DNA from: a virus | DNA: 21,502 nucleotides | Virus record (IMG/VR): IMGVR_UViG_3300017971_000831 | Coordinates: 1-21,502 of that record | Reading direction: 5' to 3' (one strand) | Part shown: positions 1-8,270 of the stretch, piece by piece | Position numbering within the stretch: the first letter of the stretch is position 1 | Layout of the letters: every line of letters starts with the position of its first letter | Translations under genes and position numbers: made by a program | The notes under the pieces: model-generated | What the model was told of the DNA's origin: nothing | What the model saw: the letters and a program-made list of their open reading frames with translations, nothing else | Databases searched by the model: none

Positions 1-801
1 GAAAAGATTTCAGGCTGGATTGAAGAAGAAGATCATTTAAGAAGAAGTTTTGTGCCCGACTTAATGCCAAGACAAACAGGCATTCGAGGCATTCCAACTT
101 TTATGGGAATTGATCTTGGGTTAACTGGTAATGGTACTGCAATTACTATTTCAGCTGTTAACCAGGAGCGGCAGATCGAACTTTGGTATGCCAAGGTAAT
201 TTATCCGAGTACTGCTACAGTTGATCCTATTTATGAGGATTGTGTAGAAAATGTTGATATGCTTGACTTCGATGCAATGTCTGATTGGATCGAAGAGCTT
301 GTCCATAAATTTAATGTACAGCAAGGAATTTTTGATCAGTGGAATGGGGGCCCGTTATTGCAAGCCCTCAAAAAGAAAAAAATAACCAATTTAGAGTGTC
401 TTAGTATAACCCGTGATTTAAAAGCAAAGATGTTTCAGAATTTCAAACTAATGATGTTAGATAAGCGTCTTAGGTTATTTGATCTTCATAAAAAAGATGA
501 CGGTGAAGATGGCGTACTATTTAAAGAGCTTATGCGTCTTCAAAAGCGAGCATACTCAAATTATCTTGTAGTTGTTAATAAACCAGATATCACAGGATTT
601 CAGGATGACCTTTCAGATGCTTTAGTGCGAAGTGTTTGGGCAGCTACTCAGAATTTAGATCGGGCTAGTAAGATCGCAAAATCAATTGAGAATCGATCAA
701 CTCGCCCGCCTAATTATGCTCATATGCAAAGACGATATGAGCTGCGAAAAAGGCATTCAGGTTTGAATAGAGGAGGTGGTCGCAAAAGAGGTGCAAGATA
801 G
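1..801 (+). CDS. terL: Terminase large subunit, C-terminal nuclease part (5' truncated by window)
   Basis: The frame is open from base 1, so the gene starts upstream of the window and the GTG at 52 should not be taken as its start. The visible 266 residues fit the RNase H-like nuclease domain of TerL, which cuts concatemeric DNA during packaging at the portal. A first beta strand carries GIDLGLTGNGTA (Asp at residue 38 of the visible part). A second acidic position is FDQWN (Asp112). A third is the helix DDLSDALVRS (Asp203/Asp206). Three spaced acids of this kind are the metal-binding pattern of TerL nucleases. The N-terminal ATPase is not in view. The C-terminus is basic and Gly/Arg-rich. 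The portal follows after one small gene, which is the usual order. The fold assignment rests on motif shape and context, not on a search. Confidence 0.85.
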   Translation, partial: EKISGWIEEEDHLRRSFVPDLMPRQTGIRGIPTFMGIDLGLTGNGTAITISAVNQERQIELWYAKVIYPSTATVDPIYEDCVENVDMLDFDAMSDWIEELVHKFNVQQGIFDQWNGGPLLQALKKKKITNLECLSITRDLKAKMFQNFKLMMLDKRLRLFDLHKKDDGEDGVLFKELMRLQKRAYSNYLVVVNKPDITGFQDDLSDALVRSVWAATQNLDRASKIAKSIENRSTRPPNYAHMQRRYELRKRHSGLNRGGGRKRGAR

Positions 802-803
802 GC

Positions 804-845
804 AGGTGAATTTGCCTTTTGTTTTAGTATTTAATTCACCTTTTG
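804..845 (+). terminator. Weak inverted repeat after terL
   Basis: AGGTGAATT (804-812) is complementary to AATTCACCT (833-841) and is followed by TTTTG. The loop is long. A smaller GGCA/TGCC hairpin (802-805 with 814-817) is also followed by TTTTG. Either could act as a weak terminator between terL and the next gene, but neither is as clean as the terminators at 7200 and 12458. Confidence 0.35.
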
Positions 846-884
846 TAACATAATTAAAATTAAAATTTATATATTAGAGTGTTT

Positions 885-890
885 GAGGAA
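885..890 (+). promoter_or_regulatory. Ribosome binding site deciding a TTG start
   Basis: GAGGAA lies six bases before TTG at 897. The only good SD in this gap is placed for this TTG, which supports the unusual start codon. Confidence 0.6.
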
Positions 891-896
891 TAACTC

Positions 897-1274
897 TTGA
901 GCGAAGTCAAAAAGATTATTGATCGCATTGAAGGTGAGCGCTCTAAAATAAAAGTTGATTTAATAAATCTTACAAAACATTTTGAGCGTCTTGGCGACAT
1001 AATGCAGAAACTTGAAAAAAGACCATCATACTTACGTTGCAAAGCAAATATGCGAACATTAAATGCGATGATTCGAGGTTTATCTACTCTTAGTTTTGGA
1101 ATGATCTTGCAGGATGAACAAGATGCCTTAGCTAAGAGAGAAGAGATTGAAGCACAAACGCGCGCAAAAGCCTCAAAAGAGCAGAGAGAAAAAAGAGTCG
1201 CTAAAAGAGAAGAGAAAGCTAAGAGTACATTGGCCGATTCTAAAGAAACCAATAGTTCTCCTGAAGCCCAATAA
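897..1274 (+). CDS. Small coiled-coil protein between terminase and portal
   Basis: This 125-residue protein of unknown function starts at TTG with a well-placed GAGGAA SD. Residues 1-70 are amphipathic helix with a heptad-like spread of Ile/Leu. Residues 75-110 are a very charged Lys/Glu/Arg helix (KREEIEAQTR and similar). The tail is Ser/Glu-rich. There is no signal peptide or membrane segment. Its place between terL and the portal suggests a packaging or head role, but nothing in the sequence proves this. It is too short and too unlike known DNA-binding small terminases to call TerS. Confidence 0.7.
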   Translation: MSEVKKIIDRIEGERSKIKVDLINLTKHFERLGDIMQKLEKRPSYLRCKANMRTLNAMIRGLSTLSFGMILQDEQDALAKREEIEAQTRAKASKEQREKRVAKREEKAKSTLADSKETNSSPEAQ

Positions 1275-1284
1275 GGTTTAGCAT

Positions 1285-3090
1285 ATGGCAAAGAAGAAGA
1301 AAAAGGCCGCAGCGAAGAAGGTTTCAAAGAAGGCTGCAGCAGACGCTCCTATAGATACTAAGCCTGTTGCTGAATTCAGACCGAGAATTACTCGAGGTAA
1401 GAATGGCAACAAGGCTGAAGTAGAAAAGCTACATAAAATTGCCGGCCGCATCAGTAAAAGAGCCGCAGCTGATATTTCTACGAGCGGAAATTTTTCATTT
1501 TATTCTCCTCAGCTCTCAACTGATTACCTTGAACTGCCAAGATCTCTACAAGAGAAACGAGAGTTCTTTCGGCATTTTTATCATAGTGATGAAATTGTTG
1601 GTCGTGCAATAGATCTTCATACTGAATTGCCCCTTTCTAAAGTTCGGCTGACTTTGCCCAAAGGCACGAATGACCATAAAAAAGCCGAAAAAGTTTTGGC
1701 TTTCTTTCAGCAAATGGTCGACCGTAATAAGCTATTTCAAATTTTATTAAGTGCTGCCCATGAATATTGGCTTCAAGGGAATTGTTTTATCTTTGCTGAA
1801 GACGGTGAAGGGCTTGAAACTAATTTTGATCCAAACTCTCTTGAGATAGATGACTTTTTACAAGATGAAGATACTCTTAAAGAGAAAAGAGAAAGAGCAA
1901 ATAAAGCTTTTGGTCAAGCAAACCCGCATTATCGCGGTTGGGAAAGGTTAACTATCTTACCACCCGATAATATTATGATTCGTTCTTATTCTTTTACTGA
2001 TATCAAGTCGATTGAATTAGTTCCGAGTGGTAATGAAAAGGCAATTTATTCTAGAGCCTTACAGGGAGATCCTGGAGCCGAGCAAATTGTAAACCAATTT
2101 CCAGATGAAGTTATAAATGCTCTGAATTCCGGCTCTAACATTTTTCTTGATTCCGATCCTTATTCGGGTTCATTTTGTTATCACCTAGCTAGACGGCGTT
2201 CATGGTATGAAGATTTAGGGTCTTCAATTTTAGAAAGATGTTTAAGAACGTTAGTTTATCGTGATAAATTGAGGCAAGCTCAATCATTGATCACCGATCG
2301 TCATATGACTCCTATTCATCTAGTTTGGGCTGAAAATTTAAGTGAGGATGATGTTGAGAATTTGCGAGAACAGGTTGACATGTCCTTGCTTGATCCTGAT
2401 TACAGTATTGTCACGAACTTTGAAGTGCATTGGACCGATATTGGTGCTCAAGAACGCATTCTAGAACTTTCTACCGAATATGAGCATAATGAGAACTTAT
2501 TATTTGCAGGTTTAGGAGTTACGCGAGAACTTTTAACAGGAGAAGGTACTTATGGTGGTAATCGTATCACCTTAGAAATTATGAATACGCAGTACCTCTT
2601 ATTTAGAGAAATCTTGCAAGAGTATGTTGAGCAATACCTTTTCAAGCCAGTAGCTCTTAAAAAGCATTTTATAGAAATTGACGCTTATGGTAATGAGATC
2701 CTTCTTTATCCAAAATTAAGCTTTACACGTCTCGCCATTTACGGCAACACCGAGTATTTCGAGCAGATCTTTTCACTCTACCAAAAAGGTTCAGTATCTA
2801 TTGATTATGTACTTGAGTTGCTCAATATCGATGCTGAAGATTCTAATGAGAAGGTTAAGAGAGACTTATTTACTATTGCTGATTCTAAATTTAATCAAGT
2901 AATTGATGGAATTTATACAACTGTAGCGACGCGATTGGCAGATGAGACGAATGTCGGTGGTAAGTTGATGAAATATCTGAATCTTAAGCCAGCTCCTGCT
3001 GGGGGTATTGAAGAAGGCGCTGAGGGAACTGAAGAGGCTGAAGCAGGAGCCGGGGCTGTAGAAGAGATGATTGAAGAGTCGAGGTTCTAA
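1285..3090 (+). CDS. Portal protein
   Basis: This 601-residue protein forms, by inference, the dodecameric channel at one capsid vertex through which DNA is packaged. The N-terminus is a Lys/Ala-rich basic tail (residues 1-50), followed by the portal-like opening LQEKREFFRHFYHSDEIVGR and AIDLHTELPLSK. A long alpha/beta body follows, with a conserved-looking helical stem region near residues 385-450 (ILELSTEYEHNE, VTRELLTGEG, NRITLEIMN). The C-terminus is acidic and Ala/Gly-rich (EEGAEGTEEAEAGAG), as in many phage portals. The length suits large portals. The start ATG has AAGG upstream. The stop overlaps the next start (TAATG), so translation is probably coupled. Position right after terL supports the call. 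I infer the family from pattern and context only. Confidence 0.85.
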   Translation: MAKKKKKAAAKKVSKKAAADAPIDTKPVAEFRPRITRGKNGNKAEVEKLHKIAGRISKRAAADISTSGNFSFYSPQLSTDYLELPRSLQEKREFFRHFYHSDEIVGRAIDLHTELPLSKVRLTLPKGTNDHKKAEKVLAFFQQMVDRNKLFQILLSAAHEYWLQGNCFIFAEDGEGLETNFDPNSLEIDDFLQDEDTLKEKRERANKAFGQANPHYRGWERLTILPPDNIMIRSYSFTDIKSIELVPSGNEKAIYSRALQGDPGAEQIVNQFPDEVINALNSGSNIFLDSDPYSGSFCYHLARRRSWYEDLGSSILERCLRTLVYRDKLRQAQSLITDRHMTPIHLVWAENLSEDDVENLREQVDMSLLDPDYSIVTNFEVHWTDIGAQERILELSTEYEHNENLLFAGLGVTRELLTGEGTYGGNRITLEIMNTQYLLFREILQEYVEQYLFKPVALKKHFIEIDAYGNEILLYPKLSFTRLAIYGNTEYFEQIFSLYQKGSVSIDYVLELLNIDAEDSNEKVKRDLFTIADSKFNQVIDGIYTTVATRLADETNVGGKLMKYLNLKPAPAGGIEEGAEGTEEAEAGAGAVEEMIEESRF

Positions 3091-3551
3091 TGCCTAAAGG
3101 TGAAGGTCAAGAAGGCAAGAAGCGAGGTCCTTATAAAAAAGATAAGGATGACGTTGAAATTCGGAGGCATAAGGCCCCTCATGGTAGAAAACCGCCTCGT
3201 GTAGATATGCATAAACTTATTGTTCCGGAAGAAGATCCTGATTTAATCAGCGATACTTATAAGCCTAAAAAGAAGTCCGAGGATCAGGTAGATCGTGTAA
3301 TTTCACAATTTAAAGATCAAGAACTCGAAAAGATGGCTCAAGATATTTATGCACATGCTTTAGAAAACCATGAAACTATTTGGACAGATGCATATAAACG
3401 TTATCCAGATTCTAATGGCAGCCAAGCATTGCCCGCATCTGAGTTCATTCTTGGTCTTCTTGGTGAACTTTACTCACAAGAGCATAGTTTTGATGTTTGG
3501 GCTCAAATTCGTTCAAAACTTTTCAGTAAAGTACATGCCGGGTTGACCTAA
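3090..3551 (+). CDS. Hypothetical head-module protein with basic N-terminus
   Basis: The 153-residue product begins with a Lys/Arg/Gly-rich disordered stretch (residues 1-45, including KKRGPYKKDKDD) and a short Pro-rich part, then an alpha-helical body (residues 65-150, with DRVISQFKDQELEKMAQDIY). Its start overlaps the portal stop by one base, so it is probably translated by coupling. I do not recognise a family. The position suggests a head or connector accessory protein or a DNA-contacting protein. No catalytic pattern is visible. Confidence 0.7.
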   Translation: MPKGEGQEGKKRGPYKKDKDDVEIRRHKAPHGRKPPRVDMHKLIVPEEDPDLISDTYKPKKKSEDQVDRVISQFKDQELEKMAQDIYAHALENHETIWTDAYKRYPDSNGSQALPASEFILGLLGELYSQEHSFDVWAQIRSKLFSKVHAGLT

Positions 3552-3578
3552 AGCTCTTCGATCTTCCTGCCTTGTTAT

Positions 3579-3594
3579 AATAATCCACTAATAG
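3579..3594 (+). promoter_or_regulatory. Motif AATAATCCAYTAATA, copy 1 (putative phage promoter)
   Basis: AATAATCCACTAATAG lies 28 bases after the stop at 3551 and about 40-50 bases before the next start. Near-identical copies are at 8271 and 9990, each in the same kind of gap. The AT-rich core and repeated placement suggest a promoter element. A 7-bp inverted repeat follows at 3601-3620. Confidence 0.5.
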
Positions 3595-3600
3595 ATTATC

Positions 3601-3620
3601 AAATGATGATAATATCATTT
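3601..3620 (+). repeat. Small inverted repeat downstream of motif copy 1
   Basis: AAATGAT (3601-3607) and ATCATTT (3614-3620) are perfect inverted copies separated by six bases. No U-tract follows, so a terminator is unlikely. It may be an operator or a 5' mRNA hairpin. Confidence 0.4.
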
Positions 3621-3633
3621 CCATTTTTGGATT

Positions 3634-4146
3634 TTGAGAAAAGTGGCAAATACGAAACTAGAACTACGAGAAGAAGATGAGGTTTCTTCTTGGTCATATG
3701 ATGCTAGATTTGAACCGACCGAGAATGTAGATCTTCCTTCGATTGATGATTATGAAGATTTTGATCTGATTTCGGCTTATGATTTTGAATATTGGCGTAG
3801 AAATCCATGGGGTTATATCGATAAGGCTTATCTTTGTGAGACAGATTTCAAGCGAATTGTTTCGAAAGCTTTAGATTTAAGAGATGAAGAGACTTATTCT
3901 TGTAACCCAGATGCTGCTAACTCATCTGCACTTGAATTAGCAATCTGGAGTATGGATGATGCCGCTTATCAATCAAAGATCCATCCAAATGTTTTCAAAG
4001 AGATGCTTGTAGCAATGGAAGATCCAAAATTTAAGAAAGTTTCAAAAGAGCTACAAGCACGTGATCTTAATAAACTTTATGCAGTTGAGAAACTGCTTAA
4101 ATTAGCTCAAGAATTAAAAGACCTTTCTTTTGAGGAGATCTCGTAA
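3634..4146 (+). CDS. Hypothetical acidic head-module protein
   Basis: The product has 170 residues if TTG at 3634 is used. GTG at 3643 is an equally possible start and would give 167 residues; neither has a strong SD. Residues 15-50 are rich in Asp/Glu and aromatics (SIDDYEDFDLISAYDFEYW), and the rest is mostly helical. There are no membrane segments and no recognisable domain. It is the first gene after motif copy 1. The next gene starts two bases after its stop. Function unknown. Confidence 0.65.
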   Translation: MRKVANTKLELREEDEVSSWSYDARFEPTENVDLPSIDDYEDFDLISAYDFEYWRRNPWGYIDKAYLCETDFKRIVSKALDLRDEETYSCNPDAANSSALELAIWSMDDAAYQSKIHPNVFKEMLVAMEDPKFKKVSKELQARDLNKLYAVEKLLKLAQELKDLSFEEIS

Positions 4147-4147
4147 G

Positions 4148-4651
4148 ATGAATAAGGCTACAGCTGAGAGGATGATGACACGGCTGATGCGGATTGCCGG
4201 TGAGGTACACAAAGAGAATCCAGACCTCGCGAAGCGTATCAAGAGAGTTGCCGAATGGTTAGAAGGGGATGCTGACGAATCGCGCTTCATGAAGAACTTT
4301 GACTTCGATGGCACCTATGAAGGTGATGCTGATGAAAGTCGTTACATGAAGATGTACGATGATGTCAAAGATCTTCCTGCTCGGGATTCTGAGGTGCAGA
4401 AGAGAGTTGAGCCTCCCGTCAAGGATTTGAACACTGACAAAAAGTGGAAGAATCCACATGAGGGGCAGGGTCCAGTTGATTATCACTGGGCTAAGGCACT
4501 TAAAGTCGCCTCGGCGCGCCTTGACAATCTTGCTGAGCAGGTCGAACCGCATGATGCAGATCTTGCTCTCCGCATTGATCAGATTTCAGATGCGATTGAT
4601 GTCGAGCGTGAGCGTGTAGCAGCCGCCTTAAAAGAAAAAGAAGAAAAGTAA
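4148..4651 (+). CDS. Virion-type protein with helical-hairpin and EGDADESR repeats
   Basis: The 167-residue product starts at ATG 4148 with GAGGAG ten bases upstream; a longer TTG start at 4130 would overlap the previous gene. Two internal repeats are visible. Residues 39-49 (EGDADESRFMK) recur as residues 58-68 (EGDADESRYMK). The N-terminal helical segment (RLMRIAGEVHKENPDLAKRI, residues 12-31) has a degenerate echo near the C-terminus (RLDNLAEQVEPHDADLALRI, residues 124-143). The gene is clearly richer in GC than the genes before it, a feature shared with the capsid genes at 10928-12435. This may mean high expression. No known family was recognised. A structural role in the head is inferred from place and composition. 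Confidence 0.7.
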   Translation: MNKATAERMMTRLMRIAGEVHKENPDLAKRIKRVAEWLEGDADESRFMKNFDFDGTYEGDADESRYMKMYDDVKDLPARDSEVQKRVEPPVKDLNTDKKWKNPHEGQGPVDYHWAKALKVASARLDNLAEQVEPHDADLALRIDQISDAIDVERERVAAALKEKEEK

Positions 4652-4697
4652 GCGTTGCTTGCCTTTACAAGTAACGTTGGCGGTGGAGACTAAGTAT

Positions 4698-6275
4698 ATG
4701 CCCTATCCTAACGAACACGCAGCTCGGCTAAAAGAACCAGATCAATACGAAGACTGGGCGCGACAAAACGATCGCTTCGGCAAAGGTGTTGACGCAATCT
4801 GGGGAATCAAGCGAGGCAAACCTCAATTACAAGCTCTGAGATTCGATAAAGAGACTTTTACCGCAGCCGAAGCAAAGAAATGGCTCAAATCGCACAATTA
4901 CGATCCGATCTTGTTCGAAGCTGCTGAAGGTGAAGAGAAATCGAAGAAGAAAAAGAAGACCAAGAAAAAGAAGTCTGCAGGCGCACTCTACCCATCTCTT
5001 GTCGCTCCTGAAGACTTCAGGCCTGGAGATGTTGTTCGAAAGATCTTTGGTGATTTCAGAGTAACTGAATACACCGGAATCATTCTTGCAGTACATCCAA
5101 CTACGCAGACGGTTGATGTTAGATGGCCGTATGGGATAGGGTTCGAAAATCCGCAAGATCTTGTTCGAGTAAATCCATTCTTTGAGCCCCCGACAGTTGT
5201 GATTGACGGTGAGGGCTATTACACGACTTGGGATGCTGAAAGGTGGAACAGCAAGACAGATGTTCCGTCAAAGGGAGTGTCAGGAAGATCTCCTCTTTAT
5301 CATGATACCCGAGATATAATTGATGATATAATTAAGAACGCAGCCACCACGACTAATGCTCTGCCCTCATACACCTTTACATCTAATGTGGATAACAACA
5401 CAATTTATGTAAACAGTGCAGGCAGTGTAACATTAACTGAAGGGTCTTATACTTCTGTGGATAATGCAATTGAAGTAACTTTAGATAATGAAATACCGGA
5501 TGAACTTAAAGCTGCTCGAATTGCTGATCGTTATGTTCGAAGAGCATTTAACGTTTTGTTAAGAGCCGCTTCACATCCATATAATGCTGGCTTAAATGAC
5601 TTACAGACATATAGTTTACTTTACAGGAAGTTCGGCCAGCACTATTCAGAACCCTCAATCCGCAAAGTAGTCTCTTATCTGTATGGTGAACCTCATACAT
5701 ATGCAGTTGAAGATTTTGATCGCGTAATTCAAGCAGCAGTCGTCGCGGCTCAAGAAAAGGATAAGAAATTATTAAAAGAAATGTTCTTGGCCGTTGTAGG
5801 CGCAACGCAAGGGGATACAGGTAAAAGCCTAAATGATCTACTTGACTTTTCAATCGAAACTCCGCATGCTAAAGAGATTTACAATAATTTTAGGCATGCC
5901 GTGCGTAGAGGCGGGGGCAGGTTAGATCTTTTACCAACACCTAGTGCAAGATTTGCTTCTCAAGAGAAGCAAAGTGATGAGGTAACAAATCTCGACAATA
6001 TGCAATGGACCGTAATTACTTTACCAGCTTTGAGTGAACAAGCCTTCCAGCAGCTCTTTGATGTTGAAGAGGATTTAGTTAATATCGCTGAGATGTCCGA
6101 AACACCTTTCACTGAAGCTGCGCAAAAGTTGAGTCCTGAAATTGCAAAGCTTTGGGCGGATCTTACATATCTAGAAGATAAGACAGCTGTCGAGTTTAAT
6201 CAACCTCTAAAAGATCTGGCGGGTAGCGGTAAAATTCGCGAAGCTTTTAATCAACTTAAAGCTCTCAAGAGTTAG
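4698..6275 (+). CDS. Composite structural protein: PYPNEHA domain, beta-barrel-like domain, long C-terminal region
   Basis: I choose ATG 4698 because GGAG lies nine bases upstream; a TTG at 4659 would add 13 residues. Residues 1-78 carry MPYPNEHAARL, a small domain I associate with phage and prophage proteins, function not firmly known. A Lys-rich linker (residues 81-93) follows. Residues 97-160 look like a small beta barrel (FRPGDVVRKIFG, EYTGIILAVHP, VDVRWPYGIG). From about residue 205 to 525 the protein is different, with a Thr/Ser/Asn-rich part and then helices. Base composition drops sharply near base 5300-5340, at this boundary. The gene therefore looks like a fusion of two modules of different history. 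It sits in the head region and is probably a virion or head-assembly component. It could also hold an unrecognised enzyme domain. Confidence 0.7.
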   Translation: MPYPNEHAARLKEPDQYEDWARQNDRFGKGVDAIWGIKRGKPQLQALRFDKETFTAAEAKKWLKSHNYDPILFEAAEGEEKSKKKKKTKKKKSAGALYPSLVAPEDFRPGDVVRKIFGDFRVTEYTGIILAVHPTTQTVDVRWPYGIGFENPQDLVRVNPFFEPPTVVIDGEGYYTTWDAERWNSKTDVPSKGVSGRSPLYHDTRDIIDDIIKNAATTTNALPSYTFTSNVDNNTIYVNSAGSVTLTEGSYTSVDNAIEVTLDNEIPDELKAARIADRYVRRAFNVLLRAASHPYNAGLNDLQTYSLLYRKFGQHYSEPSIRKVVSYLYGEPHTYAVEDFDRVIQAAVVAAQEKDKKLLKEMFLAVVGATQGDTGKSLNDLLDFSIETPHAKEIYNNFRHAVRRGGGRLDLLPTPSARFASQEKQSDEVTNLDNMQWTVITLPALSEQAFQQLFDVEEDLVNIAEMSETPFTEAAQKLSPEIAKLWADLTYLEDKTAVEFNQPLKDLAGSGKIREAFNQLKALKS

Positions 6276-6277
6276 AT

Positions 6278-6559
6278 ATGAGCTGCATTCTAGGAAGAGA
6301 ATTTAATTTTAAATCAACAGTTGAGGGTGAAGTCTATACTTTCGTAGTTGTATGGCAAGAAGTCGAAGACAAAGTGTATGTAAAGAGTATTGAGACACCT
6401 CGAGGCCATGCTGGATTTGCTATACCTATTCCAGAGCAAGTCGTGAAAGATATGTATATCGCCACTCAAATGGTTAGAGCAGATACTTTTGCTGATCACT
6501 ACACTGGAGTACCTCAGATAACAGGGCATGGTGGATCAGGATTTATCTGTATGAGTTAA
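6278..6559 (+). CDS. Hypothetical small protein
   Basis: This 93-residue protein starts two bases after the previous stop. It has beta-strand character in residues 5-45 (YTFVVVWQEVEDKVYVKSI) and ends Gly/His-rich (GHGGSGFICMS). No membrane segment, signal peptide or known motif is visible. It is probably co-transcribed with the genes on either side. Function unknown. Confidence 0.65.
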   Translation: MSCILGREFNFKSTVEGEVYTFVVVWQEVEDKVYVKSIETPRGHAGFAIPIPEQVVKDMYIATQMVRADTFADHYTGVPQITGHGGSGFICMS

Positions 6560-6569
6560 AAGGTACGTT

Positions 6570-7172
6570 ATGGGCAATTTGCATATTAGTTTAGGTGAAA
6601 ATGTTCAAGATCTTATAGAGCTTTATTGGGAAGCCGGTGATAGCACTATAGATCACTTTAAAGTATACCATTCTGTCGCTGTTGGTGGTCCTTTTACTTT
6701 ATGGGATCCGCATATACCTAATTATCCTTCTCGTTGGGTTCAGCGGATGGCCGTCGCATTTAATGTGTCGCGAGTAGCCCTTGGTATTAATCAGAATGTG
6801 CCCCATCACTTTAGAATTACTGAAGTTGATAAGGCAGGAGTCGAAAGCCTTTTAGCTAACTCACCAACGCGTGCTGTGCCGGCTCCTGGGTCTCCTCGAT
6901 TTCAGTTTGATGCTAATATTACCGTAGCTGCCTATCCGACTAATCCTCAGTTTAATTTTGGTTTTTCAGCCACCTCTTTCTTGATTGTCAATAAAGGGGG
7001 TGGGGGCGAAATCGAATATAGCTTTGACGGTGTAGCAACTCATGGTAAACTTGGAACTGCGGGTGCACCAGATAATGGTAAGGTATTTGACTTTAGAAGA
7101 GCGCGAAAAATTTGGTGTAAGCATACAGGATCGGCGCAAATGGTAAGAGTTGAGGCTTGGGTAAATCGTTAA
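6570..7172 (+). CDS. Beta-rich protein with fibronectin III-like N-terminal half
   Basis: This 200-residue protein has AAAGGT upstream of its ATG. Residues 1-100 resemble a fibronectin type III fold in layout: LIELYWEAGDSTIDHFKVYH, then HHFRITEVDKAGVES before a short tail. Residues 115-200 form a second beta domain (FLIVNKGGGGEIEYSFDG and WCKHTGSAQMVRVEAW). Two beta modules of this kind are typical of surface-exposed virion proteins that decorate heads or fibres. There is no catalytic pattern. A strong terminator follows, so it is the last gene of its unit. The assignment is by pattern only. Confidence 0.65.
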   Translation: MGNLHISLGENVQDLIELYWEAGDSTIDHFKVYHSVAVGGPFTLWDPHIPNYPSRWVQRMAVAFNVSRVALGINQNVPHHFRITEVDKAGVESLLANSPTRAVPAPGSPRFQFDANITVAAYPTNPQFNFGFSATSFLIVNKGGGGEIEYSFDGVATHGKLGTAGAPDNGKVFDFRRARKIWCKHTGSAQMVRVEAWVNR

Positions 7173-7199
7173 ATAAAGCTTTTAAGCTAAATTAGATCT

Positions 7200-7223
7200 G
7201 CGCGGTTATATCCGCGCTTTTTT
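7200..7223 (+). terminator. Rho-independent terminator
   Basis: GCGCGG (7200-7205), loop TTATAT, CCGCGC (7212-7217), then six T. This is a clean intrinsic terminator that ends the unit of the beta-rich protein and separates it from the glycosyltransferase. Confidence 0.9.
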
Positions 7224-7237
7224 AGTGTAAGAATTAG

Positions 7238-8266
7238 ATGATCAAATCTATTATCTTTTTAAAGAAAGGTATTAATGCTTGCACACATTACCGTGTTGAT
7301 ATACCTGCTAAATTTTTAACTCAGCTTAACTTTAATGTAAGAATAAAAGAAACTATTCAAGCAGAGGATTTAAATGATATAGATAAGACTATATTTGTTT
7401 TTGGGCGCGCTGCTTCATATGATGAGTTAAATCTTTTCAGAGAAATCAAACATAGGGGAGCTACTGTAGTTTATGAATTAGATGATAATCTCTTAGACTT
7501 GCCTTCAGGTAACCCTGCAACTATTTTCTATCTAAGCAAACAAGGATATATTAGATCTTTTATCCGTGAAGCTAATCATGTTATTGTCACAAATGAAGCG
7601 CTTAAGAAAGTCTTGCAGAACTATAATCGGCAGATCTCGTGTGTCGATAATTATCTAGATCTTGACTATGCGCGTATTGAATGCTCACCTAATCTTTTTG
7701 ATAAACATTCAAAAAGATTAGATGCTTCTATCTTTGACGGGCGTTTTGTTATACTTTGGGCTGGAAGTATAACGCATAGAGATGACTTAAGAGTTTTGAG
7801 TAAACCGCTTTTAGCCTTTTTGCATAAATATCCAGAAGCTTTGCTAGTCGCTGTTCACTCATTAAACAAAGAGTTGCTTGTGCATATCTCGAATGAGCAG
7901 CTTTGTTTAGTCTCTGCTGTGCCCCCTACGCAATACCTTAATTTACTTTCGAAGTTGTCTGCAGATGTCGGATTAGCTCCTTTATGCAGGCATCCTTTTA
8001 ATGAGTGTAAGAGTAGACTTCGAGTTATTGAGTATATGGCTTCAAGCATCATCCCCCTTGCAAGCAATTTAGGACCGTATAGAGAAATTCTAGAAGGGAC
8101 ACCTTTTGCTGACTTGCTTTGTTCGGTGGGCTGGTACGAAAAGTTAGAGTGGTTAAAGAATGAAGTAAACCTAGAAGTTCTAAAAGAGCATTTGTCTCAG
8201 TTTTGCCGAGAACGTTTTATTATTCAGAACTCTAACTGGGCAGATGTCTTTATAAATCTCACCTAA
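7238..8266 (+). CDS. GT-B type glycosyltransferase
   Basis: The 342-residue product is likely a sugar-nucleotide-dependent glycosyltransferase of GT4-like layout. The N-terminal Rossmann half contains YELDDNLLDLP (residues 79-89). The second half opens with VILWAGSITHRDDL (residues 171-184), a pattern typical of these enzymes. The donor-binding region reads GLAPL (245-249), HPFNECKSR (252-260) and EYMA (265-268), followed by PLASNLGPYREI. The Glu of EYMA matches the usual nucleotide-sugar-contacting Glu. No membrane segment is visible, so it is probably cytosolic. It stands alone between a strong terminator and motif copy 2, with no clear SD (GTGTAAGAATTAG before ATG), so it looks like a moron cassette. 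Its target could be host surface sugar, phage DNA or a virion protein; the sequence does not say. Confidence 0.8.
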   Translation: MIKSIIFLKKGINACTHYRVDIPAKFLTQLNFNVRIKETIQAEDLNDIDKTIFVFGRAASYDELNLFREIKHRGATVVYELDDNLLDLPSGNPATIFYLSKQGYIRSFIREANHVIVTNEALKKVLQNYNRQISCVDNYLDLDYARIECSPNLFDKHSKRLDASIFDGRFVILWAGSITHRDDLRVLSKPLLAFLHKYPEALLVAVHSLNKELLVHISNEQLCLVSAVPPTQYLNLLSKLSADVGLAPLCRHPFNECKSRLRVIEYMASSIIPLASNLGPYREILEGTPFADLLCSVGWYEKLEWLKNEVNLEVLKEHLSQFCRERFIIQNSNWADVFINLT

Positions 8267-8270
8267 AGAC

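Noticed and set aside
860-1327. Minus-strand frame of 155 codons opposite the gene after terL
   Set aside because: It covers the plus-strand gene, the intergenic leader and the portal start, and would be the only minus gene among strictly plus-strand neighbours.
4659-4697. TTG start extending the composite protein by 13 residues
   Set aside because: No good SD precedes it, while GGAG is well placed before ATG 4698, and the domain naturally begins at MPYPNEHA.
5140-5160. GGTTCGAAAATCC, resembling a tRNA T-arm
   Set aside because: It lies in the coding frame of the composite protein and no acceptor or anticodon arm can be built around it. I found no tRNA gene in the window.
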